Of a stretch of DNA of 64,000 nucleotides, positions 1-10,332 are shown in pieces; position 1 is the stretch's first letter, and the number at the start of each line of letters is the position of its first letter. Under the pieces are notes generated by a model. The model was given only the letters and a program-made list of their open reading frames with translations, searched no databases and was not told where the DNA came from. The DNA lies in the NCBI GenBank assembly GCA_033182465.1, contig CP137318.1, forward strand, positions 682,001-746,000, given 5' to 3'. The position numbers and the translations under genes were made by a program. This DNA is from Sanghuangporus weigelae (lineage: Eukaryota > Basidiomycota > Agaricomycetes > Hymenochaetales > Hymenochaetaceae).

Positions 1-1580
1 AAAGACACCGTTTGATATCGCCATCCTCGGTATGCCGTTTGATACTGGTGTTACTTATCGTCCCGGTGCACGGTTCGGCCCATTTGCAATCCGCTCGGGC
101 GCGCGACGACAGCGTGAAACTCGCGGATACACAATGTCCTGGGGTACTGATCCATACTCTCTCGGTTCAAAAGTCGTTGATTGCGGTGATGTATGTCAAT
201 TCGTCTCAGCCAAACGCAATGTATTAAATATCAACTTAAAAATCGATTGATTGTACATCTAGGTTCCTGTCTCTCCATTCGACAATGCGTTAGCGGTTGA
301 TCAAATGGAAGTCGCATACTCGACTTTACTCGCTCGTCCAGTCGCAAATGCGACAGCTTCTGGAAGTAACGGAACACAGACTCTCGCTCTTGATGACCAG
401 GCGCATCCTCGTATCATCAGGTAAACAACAATTCATTATCCTATCATCAAATCTCTGGACTCGTTGCATTCATAGTCTAGGAGGGGACCATACCATCGTC
501 CTCCCGATCCTCCGCGCACTGCACAAAGTATACGGACCAGTCTCCGTAATCCACTTCGACGCACACCTCGATACTTGGGCGGCATACCCAGGCCAGGCCA
601 CCGAACAATCCCGCGTCACCCATGGCACGTTCTTCTTCCTCGCAGCGGAAGAAGGGCTCATGAGCTCCCGCTGTATACATGCGGGCATTCGGTGCAAGAT
701 GAATGTGCGTTTGCGCGTTTGACATTTATGTGGTTATTGACAGAGATGACTGATTCTCTTCTTTGTGATCCTCAGGGACCTGCGGATTTGCAAAACGACG
801 ATACAGTCGGCTTTCAGGTCATCTCTACCGACGATATTGACGACCTCGGTATTCCCGAGATTATCAAGCGTATCCGAGCGAGAGTTGGTGATACACCGGT
901 CTACCTGAGGTACGTTGTTCCCCAATCCAGACCATAACGTTTCATCTGATGATTTTCTTTCAGTCTAGACATCGACGTCCTTGGTGAGAACATAGCGGCC
1001 ATCAGCGTATTGACCACCTAATGCTCACTTCATAAAAATAGATCCGGGCATTGCACCTGCCAGTAAGTCGTTTCCCTTACGACTAACGCAGTTTGGTGCT
1101 TACCATCTCTATCTGGTACAGCGGGTACCCCAGAAGCCGGAGGCTGGACTTCCCGAGAAGTAAAGCGCATCCTTCGAGGTCTAGCAGGCCTCAACTTCGT
1201 GTAAGTCGATAAAAAGAAACGCTAGCATATTCTATCTGGTGTGACCGATTTTGTTTTGTTAGGGGCGCAGACGTCGTAGAAGTCGCCCCGAGCTACGACC
1301 ACGGTACGTTCATGCCACTCTATCTTCCCAGCCCCTCTCAAACTGACTGACTAAACTCCTTACTTACTCGTAAACCACTTCACACAACTCTACTCACACA
1401 AAATAACTGCAATGGGTACCGATGTTCGTAGCTGAGATAACGGGCATCGCAGCAGCCGACATCGTGCACGACTTCCTCACCATGATGCTCACCGACGCTC
1501 CTCCCGGCGGCACCGGGACCGGGAGTCTCCCCGTCCGAGAGGTCGATTCCCAGGTCTCTCCTGCAAAAGACGAGTTGTAA
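1..1580 (+). CDS. agmatinase-type ureohydrolase, 5' end missing
   Basis: Mn-dependent ureohydrolase (arginase/agmatinase fold) that releases urea from agmatine or a related guanidino compound. The visible metal-binding motifs, in order, are GGDHT (from 482), DAHLDTW (from 559) and SLDIDVLDPGIAPA, followed by the agmatinase-style segment GTPEAGGW. Exons: <1..190, 263..420, 476..704, 776..909, 964..983, 1042..1062, 1122..1200, 1263..1303, 1432..1580; phases agree at all eight junctions. The 20- and 21-nt exons encode the second aspartate cluster. The start and any signal peptide lie left of the window. Stop is TAA at 1578. Agmatinase rather than arginase is inferred from the PEAGGW segment; the exact guanidino substrate cannot be told from sequence. 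Family assignment is secure. Confidence 0.93.
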
Positions 1581-2312
1581 CTATTCATTATTCAGTTAGT
1601 TGTACCCCCACCAGGGGGGGGGGGGGGAACCGCGTAGATTTGAAGGAAAGCAGGACGAGCGAAGATAGGACTTATGAGGTACGATAGAAGTCGTAGAGTT
1701 ACTACTCTTTGGATTTCCGGATGTGCAAAAGATCAAATCAAATCAATGTTTCAAATCTGGAGTGTTCACTCTCTTCTCTTCTCTTCTCTTCTCTCCTCTT
1801 TTGATTTCAGATATTTCAAGGCCTAAATGACATCAAGAAATAGAACAGAAACGAAGAAGTGCGAAGAAGAATAAAGTCCGTATGAAGCTGAATAATTTAT
1901 GACGAGCAAGTCGAAGAAAGAAAGCAAAAAAAAAAAACAGGTACAATGACGAATATCGAAGTCTCGATGTTGGACGTTGGACGAGGGACAATGTCAGGCA
2001 AAGCGAACGGGACAAAGCAAGCGAACGAACGAACAAGCGAGTGAGCGGAAGGAAGGAACTGCACGAAAGAGAGCGGGGGACGTTATGTACTTGATGTGCT
2101 ATGTAGGGTATCCGGTCGTACAATATCTACGTATATCGTCATGCAAACATAGAACAAAAAGGAAAGGCAAGAAGTGTTCATCGTCCTTGGGTGCCCCCGC
2201 CTCTCAAGCTGAGTATCCCATCTTTTCGTCCCTTCTCAGTCCGCGAAGACTATTTTCGTCATGTTATACCCGCACGTTCCCATCGTTTAACTCGTCCGTC
2301 CGAAATCCCCTC
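1581..2312. other. intergenic, convergent gene ends
   Basis: 3' flanks of the ureohydrolase (+) and the SUR7-type gene (-). It holds a run of 14 G (1614-1627), a CTTCT-type pyrimidine repeat (1771-1800) and an A-rich tract near 1926. No coding exon, tRNA or other element is supported. Confidence 0.6.
1771..1800 (+). repeat. (CTTCT)n pyrimidine microsatellite
   Basis: About five near-perfect copies of a 5-bp CTTCT-like unit between two convergent genes. A simple repeat with no sign of function. Confidence 0.8.
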
Positions 2313-4315
2313 CTACGAGAAGCCGCTCTTACTCCCCCACGCAGGGACGTGCACCCCCGCCCCCGGGCCCCCACTAACCTCATACCCAGGCGGGGCATCC
2401 TCGTACGACGAGCCCTGCGAATTCTGTCCTCCGCCACCAGCTCCGACATTCGTATTATACCCGTGCACGGTCGCAGTCGGCATCGGAGGCGGGCTCGTCG
2501 ACAGCGCAGGCGCGCCGTACCCCGAGTTCAACGCCCCCCTAGCGGCAGCAGCGGGGGAGGGGGAGGAGGAAGGCACGAGGTTCGAGCCGTACCCGCCCCC
2601 GCCGAGTGTGTAGCTCCTCTCGGGTTGGTGAGCGCCAACACCCGTGGCGGTAGGAGATTGGTACGCGCTCCCGCCGCTCGTCGCGTAGCCAACTGCGCCT
2701 GTAGTAGCAGCAGCTGCACCTGAAGTGATAGCGGTAGGGTACCCACTCGCGCTGTACGGGTCATACGACTGCGCTCCGTAGGAATAATCGCCTCCACCGT
2801 ACGCGGCAGCAGTAGCTCCCGGCGCAGCACTCGATCCGTAAGCGGCGTGACTGGAGCTGGGGTAGTAAGTATCTGCGTAGGGCTGCGAAGGTTGACGAGG
2901 AGGCGGACTCGTGCTGGTGGTAGCGAACGCTCCTGGCATGCCAGAGGAGGAATAGGGGCTGGGTTCGTTGTTGTTATTGTTGTTGTTATTGTTGTATGTT
3001 GAGTAGGCGGAGGGGTATTGCTGGTGCTGCGAGGGCGTTGATGCAGCTGTGTGGTCTGTTCGAAACGAAAAATAAATGTTAGCAGTGAATCAAGAAAATA
3101 TGGGTTGTGAAGAAATGGATACGCACAGGAAGTATCACTAGTCCGATGTCCGTACGCCGCTCCACTAGTAGCAGCGAGGTATCCCGCACCCGCGCCTGCG
3201 CCTATGCCCGCAGCGCCAGCGCCAGCAGCCGCCATCGCACCAGGGGACGTCGAATACTGCCTATTCGGCGGGTAACTCATCCCCGGCGCCCCCGCGTTCG
3301 ATCGCGCAGGGGACGAGGGCGAGGACGAATAATACTCGTCCACCGCACGCGTACCAGGCGGAGCCTGGGCGTACCCGCCCCGGAACGACGGCTGCTGCGC
3401 ATGCGTGCCCATCGTGCTCCCGCTTCCTTGCCTTCTCGGCGCACCGACGCCAGCGCCGTAACCAAGAGCCTTATGATCGCGGTACGGCTCGTCTCCATCT
3501 GACACGTCGTCGTCCATATGTCGAAGGGGCTTGACGACGTCCGCGTGCTCCGGGAACGCCGGGAGGCCTACCTCGTTCTTCTGCCTCGCCTTCCGCTCCG
3601 CCTCCGCCCTTATCGCATCAAGCCGCATCTGCTCTGCATGACTCGTAGGCGGGACGCCCCCCTTCCCGTACTCGTCGTCGCCGCCGCGGGCCCTTGGGCG
3701 GCGCGAGATCATACACCGCCCACAGGCATACACGCACCCGCTGAAGAACAGCAATATCGCAGCCGCAAGGGTCATCCACACCGCACCTCCAAACTCCGCG
3801 CTGCTCTCGCCGCCCTCAAGGTCCTGCACGCGCTTCTTCACGACGAAGAACAGCACGATATCAAACACGAACGCGACGAGCGCGAGGACGGCCGCGAGCC
3901 CGCTCACACACGTCGAGCAGCACGCCATGCTCATCTCCCGCACATGCGCCAGCAGGCCGAACAGCGCCGACACACCCGCCGCGCACAGGGCTATGACATG
4001 CACGAACAGCGCGTACGTTATCCACTTCACCACCACGTTCGGGATGTCGACGTCCAGCGGCAGGTCGCCCACGAGCGCCCCCGGATCGAAGGTGTACCCC
4101 ACCGTGGGCGAGGAGCACGTCGTGCCGTTCGTCGACAGCTCGAGACAGTACCCGAGCGTGCCGATCGTCATCGTGCCGTTCACGCCGCTGACGCTGAGGT
4201 TCGCTCTGAGGAAGTAGATCGATTTGATGAGGGGGACGTTGAATGAGACGAGGGCGAGGAGGATGGTCGCTGTGAGCGTGATGAGGAAGCCCGGCGTCGC
4301 TGGGCGGAATATCAT
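2313..4315 (-). CDS. SUR7/PalI (Rim9)-type four-helix membrane protein
   Basis: Predicted plasma-membrane protein of 643 residues. Exons on the minus strand are 4315..3127 and 3055..2313, joined by a 71-bp intron in phase 1. The N-terminal 200 residues carry four hydrophobic helices (about 8-28, 98-125, 133-160 and 176-200) with a cysteine-containing extracellular loop after helix 1, the SUR7/PalI plan. The long tail is low in complexity and rich in Pro, Ser, Gly, Tyr and Ala, with a poly-Asn run just after the intron. In ascomycetes PalI/Rim9 assists the ambient-pH sensor and SUR7 marks eisosomes; which role applies here cannot be told. The start is the first ATG before helix 1. The reading frame is very GC-rich. 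Family call good, specific role uncertain. Confidence 0.8.
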
Positions 4316-5243
4316 CGTGGTGGAGGTCAGATGGAAAGTAATTCGCTACTGGCGTTGCTGTGCTCCCTGAGAAAAGGCTATCCCTACTGCGCTTTTTAAA
4401 ATCATTCATTTCATTTCTACGTAGTACATAGTCCGTCAGTAAATAAAACATTAGAATGCGATGCGAGTCCATGTCAACAAATAAGTCTGGGAAAAAGGGG
4501 CGACATCATCGTCCTCAGAGGAGGCAAAATGCTCCGTTAGCTGTAAAAATTCAGAATTTAGAAAATCAACAATGCTGTGAGTGAGCATAGCACAGGAATG
4601 CAAGAAGATGAATGAAAAGAAGACCAAGAAACCGAGCGTCGCATCGACGACTTGATGAGTTGACGAGGGACCGTGTGCACGCTCATAAAAACATATAAAC
4701 CGACGAGCATCACCCTCCTCTCGAAATACGGATCCGAACTGCTCCTGGAGGCGCGCGCAGCATAAAATACCACCAGAAAAAGCTTTCCGTATTTGCTGCT
4801 GACGCCGAAAACGATCTGCGCGTCGGGCGATCATCGTGCGATGTTGATGATCTCTCTCTTTCTCTCTCGATGCCGACGGACGACGCGTCCAGGTGCCACG
4901 CGTCGACGTTTTGGATATTCCGTTTCATTCTCTCAACGTCCCTCCCACGTCGTCCGTCCGAGTGAACTCTCTCTCTCTACCACACCACGACCATGACCGA
5001 GACGAATGCTCCGCAGTACAGCCAAGAGCAGTCCAAGACCAAGAGCTAAGAAACTTGAGCATGACGGCACACCTCCACTCGTCTCGTCTCGGCAGCACCG
5101 CCGTGCTTACGCACGCCGCTGCCAACAGCAGACCAAGACCAGAAGACCAGAAGAACGACGATAAGAACGAACGAACGAATAGAAAAGAGAAGAGCACGAA
5201 GAAGAAGACGGGAGGGGGGAGCAGAGCGGAGGATTAATTCTCA
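4316..5243. other. intergenic, promoter side of the SUR7-type gene
   Basis: Between the start of one minus-strand gene and the 3' end of the next. Contains CT-rich stretches (about 4848-4872 and 4970-4980). The open frames here have no recognisable motif. Nothing else supported. Confidence 0.5.
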
Positions 5244-7018
5244 TTATTTCTTCCTTGCGTCCGCACCCCACTTCACCTCCCGCGTCGCCCCGCCCGTCCA
5301 GTCGTCCACGCGCCGCTGCGCGACGAGGGACATTGTGCTCCTGTCCGTGCCTACGAACCCAGCGCCGAGGGACTGCACCACCGCGTCGATGAATACGGTG
5401 TACCTTCACATCAAACAACGTTAGCGTCTATCAGGGAAAGGAAAGAGAAAAAACCCACCACTTCCCGAACCTCTCCTCCGTCCCCAACGCCTCGTGATCA
5501 ACCCACTCCCAACCCATCTCTCGAACCGCATCCCACCACTTCGGGTCGCTCTCGTCGCTCGTAACGAGCACCCTCTCAACTTCAATCCCCTTCTTCTCGC
5601 GTAGTTCCTGTCGCACCTCGTCCACGTGCCGCGCGAACGTGCTGAGCGGGGCGAAGCACCCGCTTTCATCCTCGCCGTCGGTATCAGTACCATCACAGTA
5701 CCGACCAAAGTCACCATGCCGGACGTGCATAGAGATGAACGGCGGGACCTCTCCTCCCTCTTCCACGCCAAACGTCTTCCGAACCGCATCGAGCGCGACG
5801 TTCGTGAGCCACGGCGACCAGTGCGCGTGCGCGCCGACGAAGCGCCACGCAGGGCTCCAATCATAGTTGAACTCGAAGATCGCCTCCGATGCGACGTAGT
5901 AGGGAAAGTCGAAGCACGCCATCTGCTCGTCCGGAGGGGACGTAACCCCGCTTTGCGGTGCGGGGAACGGCGCCGCTGCGGGTATGCGCGCGCGGTTGCG
6001 CCCGTCTGGGAACGTCAGCGCGGCGAGGGAGGAGAAGCGCACGTGCGGGTCGTTCGTGTATTGCGGTCGGGGAAGCATGATCGCGCTGTTCGGAATGGGC
6101 GTGTAGGACACGTCGAGCGCGAGGTGCGGCTCGATGATGTTGAAGCGCGGTTTCCACTCTTCCTGCTTCATCGCCGCTGTTGCCCAGATGCTCCAGCATC
6201 CCAGTTCGTCGACGTGTTCTGAACTGGGGATCTTGAGGTCCGACCATTGGATGATGGGCACGCCTATGGCTTTGGAGAGACGCGGGAGGTCGAACACGTC
6301 GCCGACATCGACGAAGCCTGCCGAAGAGCCAATATGTGAAGGTGCGAAGGGAGGGAGGACGGCGGTCCGGTTAGTGAGGTGGGCGAGATAGAGGAGATTG
6401 ACGTAGGTCATGAAATCGTTGGCTACAACGTGAAGCGAGTAGGTAAGCACGCACACTGCATACGCCGAAAAGAAATGAGAAACGTACTCCATCCTGCAGC
6501 GATCCAGGCGGTGATGTATTGGACGTCGTCACGCAGGTTGTCTGGGAGGCGCAGTGTCAGGATGCATACACGAACAATGAGAATAATGCGCTCTCACCTC
6601 TGAAGCTCTCGGTCGGCGGCCCTCGCACCTGGGGCGGATACAGACCCGACTGGCCGTCTTTCTCTGTATCCACCTCCGGTACAGTGCGCACGGCATCATC
6701 GGCGTTCGACACACGCAGGACGCTAAACACCGCGAATATAGCTAAGAAAGCTAGTACTCCGGCTATAGCGAGCACGCGCGGTCGATGCGGTAATGAGCGT
6801 AACGGCGATGCATACGAGTGTCTTCGAGAGTGTTTTTCGTGAAAGGGAGGCGAGGAGCTGTAAGTGCTGAGAGTTGGACTTGAGGCTTCGAGGTCATCGA
6901 TGTCTAGGTCTTCCTCGTGTTTACTGTTGTCGAGGCGAGTACGGGGCGGGGACGGGGAGAGGGAGCGTGTGAGGAAGGGAGCTGAGCTGGAGCTGGAGCT
7001 CGCAGGTGAGTGTGTCAT
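5244..7018 (-). CDS. O-fucosyltransferase-like type II membrane glycosyltransferase
   Basis: Predicted Golgi GDP-fucose-dependent glycosyltransferase of 532 residues. Exons: 7018..6598, 6541..6488, 6422..5459, 5403..5244; phases 1, 1 and 2 are all consistent. Layout: Ser-rich cytosolic tail, one membrane anchor at about residues 82-101, then a lumenal catalytic region. Key sites are a segment ISMHVRHGDFGRYC, with the His-x-Arg of the GDP-fucose protein O-fucosyltransferase superfamily, and a C-terminal block VFIDAVVQSLGAGFVGT followed by DRSTMSLVA, the usual nucleotide-sugar end motif. It starts 271 bp from a divergent GDP-fucose transporter, which supports fucose as the donor sugar. The acceptor is unknown. 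The last exon is needed for the end motif; without it the frame runs into intron. Confidence 0.82.
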
Positions 7019-7289
7019 GACGAGAACGAGGTGCGAGTCTGAGCTGAATACATAGGTTCAGAGCGTCGGCTTCATTTCATTTCGACTTTATTTTATTTTA
7101 TTTCTCCTCCTTGGGGTCGTCCTTCCTCTCTTGGACTACCCGGCCGGTGTGCACGGCTCACGGCCCGTTGGATCTCGATTCTGTGATCCTCGCTGATTCT
7201 GCGGACTTGATTCTGGTTCCCACATCTAGTATAATTATGCATTCATTCAGACCGAGTAGTTCTCTTCGTCCTCATCCTTGACACTAGCC
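7019..7289. promoter_or_regulatory. bidirectional promoter of the fucosylation pair
   Basis: The only spacer between the ATG of the fucosyltransferase-like gene (7018, -) and the ATG of the GDP-fucose transporter (7290, +), so both core promoters must lie in 271 bp. Visible elements are a T-rich stretch with ATTTC/ATTTT repeats (about 7074-7102), GC-rich CCGGCCG boxes (about 7140-7170) and a TATAATTA element at 7230-7237, about 55 bp before the transporter ATG. Individual factor sites are not assigned. Confidence 0.65.
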
Positions 7290-10200
7290 ATGGCCGTCCA
7301 GACGCAGTCCTCGCCTGCTCAAGTCGCAGGCGTCGTCTCCTTCTACATGACTGCTGCTCTCGTCGTATGTCCTCTTCCTTACATTCCGATCCTAGCTAAC
7401 CAATGTTCCACCACAGATGGTCTTCGTGTACGTCTACTAATCCTCTCACAACTCACATCCCATCTCCATCTTACACCGAACCAGAAACAAAGCAGTCCTA
7501 AACAGCTCGCCCGAGCTCCCGCTGCTCTTCCTCCTCATCCAGCTCCTCATCGCCGTCGCGCTTCTCCACCTCTCCTCCGCGCTCTTCCCGCACAAGATCG
7601 ACCTGCCGAGGTTAGAGGTGCAGACGGCGAAGAAGCTCGCGCCCGTCGTGCTCGTGAACATCATCGGTCTCGTGTTCAATACACTCTGCTTGAGAGACGT
7701 GGAGGCGAGTTTCTTCCAGGTGCGTTTCGTTCGGTCCGTTCATAAATAACGAAATTAACTCCTGTATTAATGTATTGTCGCGCGCCTAGATCGCGCGAGG
7801 CATGCAACTCCCGCTCACGATCCTCGTCTCCTCCATCAGCACACGACAACAGCCCACAGGACGCGTGCTCATTGCAGCCGGGTCAGTCACCATCGGCTTC
7901 CTCCTCGGCGTCTCCCCCTCCTCCTTCTCCTCGCTCTCCTTCTCGCTCACCCCGGCGGCACCGAGCGTCGCGCAGGCCTCAGAGCACAAGGCGCCCGGAC
8001 TGGTATCGCTGCTATACGGCGTGCTGAGTGCGCTGTTCATCGCGTTCCACAGCGTGCTCATCAAGTCGTCCCTCCCGCACTGCAACGGCTCGACGATCCA
8101 CCTCGCGTACTGGACCAACCTCGGCTCCGCGCTCTTCCTCTCCCCCTTCGTCCTCCTCACAGGCGAGGTCTTCAAAGTCCTCAACCTCGCGTTGAATAAT
8201 GTGGATGCGAGCGTGGGAGGGGAGTGGAATGCGAGCGTGTTCGTGTGGGGCAGCCTCGTGACGGGCGTGTTTGGCTTCCTGCTCTGCGTTGCGGGGCTGT
8301 TGAGCATCAAGGTGACGAGTCCGGTGACGCACATGTTCTCGAGTGTGAGTGCTTTCTCTCTATTTTGGGTTTTTCCCTTGGGTTTCGTGCACCTTTTGCG
8401 GGTATGCCACTCGAGCCGCCTACTCCGAAGCTGGATTTGCTCTCCTCCGGGTCGGAGTTGACAATTCCATACACAATAAATCCGAGAGCGGGGGAATGCC
8501 GTGTGGCTGTGCAGACCAGCGACCCCGGAGTCGGACCGCCCGCCCAAACGGCATGTCCGTAAGTAACCCTTTGTGAGAGTACAGTCACCCCATAAGTCCA
8601 CATATCTTCGTTGAGGACGGGTACCTGCGAATATGCCGAAAGTGTCATTTCTTCCAACGAGGCATATCGCACTTTGCGTGCTATGCATGAGGTGATACTT
8701 GATCTTTGCATCGAGGTTTATCCTGCCTGGGTGATTGGGAGGCCCCGTCGTTATCCGCTCACCAGCGCTCGCAGTTGATGATTGTCTCTTCCTTTTTTCT
8801 TGATTTTGATTTGTTTCTATTTTTGTGTGTTCTTGATTTGATTCGGCGGTGTTGTAATGGGTTTTCGGCCCGTCGGAAGCCGAGTGGGGTAAGACCAAGT
8901 GCGTGTGTAGGCGTTGGGAGAGCGGATGGGTGCGCGCGTCGAAACGAAATGAAATGACGAGCGACGATCGACAGCAGATACTCTTCTCGAAGCGAAGCGC
9001 GTGGTGAGCGCATCGGAGCTCGGCATGCGTTCAAAGGTGATGCACCCTGTGCGGGGTCTTACGCCATTTTTGATGTGCATTTCTCACCTTCTTGCCTCTT
9101 CTCGTCTCGGCATGGATTCATGGCCTCTTCATTTCATCAGTCTAGAGTCTCGACTTTTGATTACTCTTCTGTCTCTCTTTCGGCGCATCACGGTCGAGAC
9201 GTACGGCGAATCTAATTCAGACTGTGGCGTGCCTCTTCCGTTTCGAGTTGTGGCGTAGCGCTGTACTCTCGGACCGCGCATTGGAGCACCTATCTCCTTT
9301 TCCTCTTTCGTGCCTGCCGGTACTCTTTTTTCTTTCTCTGTTTCTGATCTTTGAATTCTTTGGATTCTTCGTGGAGCATGTCCTGACTATATTCTTATAC
9401 CTTTTTATTTTGACAGGCTGCACGTTCGGTGCTCCAGACTCTGCTCGGTGTCTGGTTGTTCGGCGATTTGCTCAACGTGTACGTCCTCCTCTTTCCTCCT
9501 CTATTCTGTATCTTGCTTCGACTCTGTTTCTGCACGTGGAGATGTGCGCCCGTCCTTTCTTTTCACTTATATTTGATTTTCGAACTGAGCACGAGTGTAC
9601 GAGCTCCTTGGTGTGTGTGGGAGAGCGCGGCGGTTAGTCACTCAGGCTTCTCGTTCTTTCTTGCTGCGCTTCCCGTTCATGACACATGCCATGGTATCAT
9701 AGAGAACGTGTGCTTATGGCCATGCGGGATCCTCGGTGGTCTTCTATGTCAAGACCTTTGATGGCACATGCCTCTGATCGCACTAGATTGGCGCTGTTCG
9801 TGCTGTTCGTGCCTTTGTGTCGCTGTCGCTGTCATGGATCATGGATCGTGGATCGTGCGGGGCGGTCCGGTCTCCCCACATGTATAGCTGTATTTCAATT
9901 TTTATTCCGGACAGGTGTCGGTTGTCGAAAAGACTATCTATTTGTTCCTGTTCCTGTTCTTATTTGACATGGCATGTCAATCAATCGACCAACTAACTAA
10001 CGCCTTCATTCGACATCAACAGAAACCGCGCGACGTCCATCATAGTCATCCTCCTCGGCACGATGTACTACACCTGGGCGAAGCACGTCGAGGGTCTTCA
10101 GCGTTCTCCGACTTCCTCATCCTCTTCAGCTCCGGGAGGCAGCAGCAGTCTAAGCGAGTCAATCGGGATGAAAGACCGCGAACGGGACTTGGAGGGGCAG

Positions 10201-10332
10201 ACCAAGTGGGGGAAGCACGGAAGGAGGACGCTGGAGACTGTTACGGAGGACGAGAGCGAGAGCGATGAGGATGTGGTGCTGTTTGATGCCGAGAAGGGTA
10301 CCACCACGCAGTTTGGGAGGGGAAGGGACTAA
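7290..10332 (+). CDS. GDP-fucose transporter (SLC35C1-like)
   Basis: Golgi/ER nucleotide-sugar antiporter, 415 residues. Exons: 7290..7364, 7417..7427 (11 nt), 7485..7719, 7790..8344, 9417..9478, 10023..10332; all phases agree. Peptide landmarks match SLC35C1 along its length: MVFVNKAVL (compare MVFLNK), an NTLCLRDVEASFFQIARGM block, IKVTSPVTHM in the eighth helix region, RSVLQTLLGV, and YYTWAKH at the end of helix ten. About ten hydrophobic segments are visible; the tail is acidic and cytosolic. Introns 4 and 5 are 1072 and 544 bp, far above the 50-70 bp norm of the window. Divergent partner is the fucosyltransferase-like gene. GDP-fucose specificity is inferred from family resemblance and from the neighbour. 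Confidence 0.85.
8345..9416 (+). other. unusually long intron 4 of the transporter
   Basis: GTGAGT donor at 8345 and a pyrimidine-rich TTTTGACAG acceptor at 9416 flank 1072 bp. Joining them restores the conserved segment between THMFSS and AARSVLQT, so the intron is real. On the minus strand, roughly 8700 down to 8560, one frame reads like a decayed protein-kinase subdomain (VRYASLEE, then NEDMWTYGVTVL), with stops just upstream. This suggests an inserted relic, but the match is weak. Confidence 0.6.
9479..10022 (+). other. long intron 5 of the transporter
   Basis: 544 bp between donor GTACGT at 9479 and acceptor ending at 10022. The join gives GT|A AAC, restoring LLNVNRATSI. T-rich; no open frame with a recognisable motif and no RNA gene seen. 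Confidence 0.6.

Noticed and set aside
3518-4246. 242-codon frame opposite the SUR7-type gene
   Set aside because: Antisense shadow of a GC-rich coding exon; Arg/His/Ala-rich composition and no motif.
7786-8898. 370-codon minus-strand frame over the GDP-fucose transporter
   Set aside because: Mostly antisense to the exon at 7790-8344; low-complexity translation. Only the short kinase-like stretch in another frame was kept as a weak observation.
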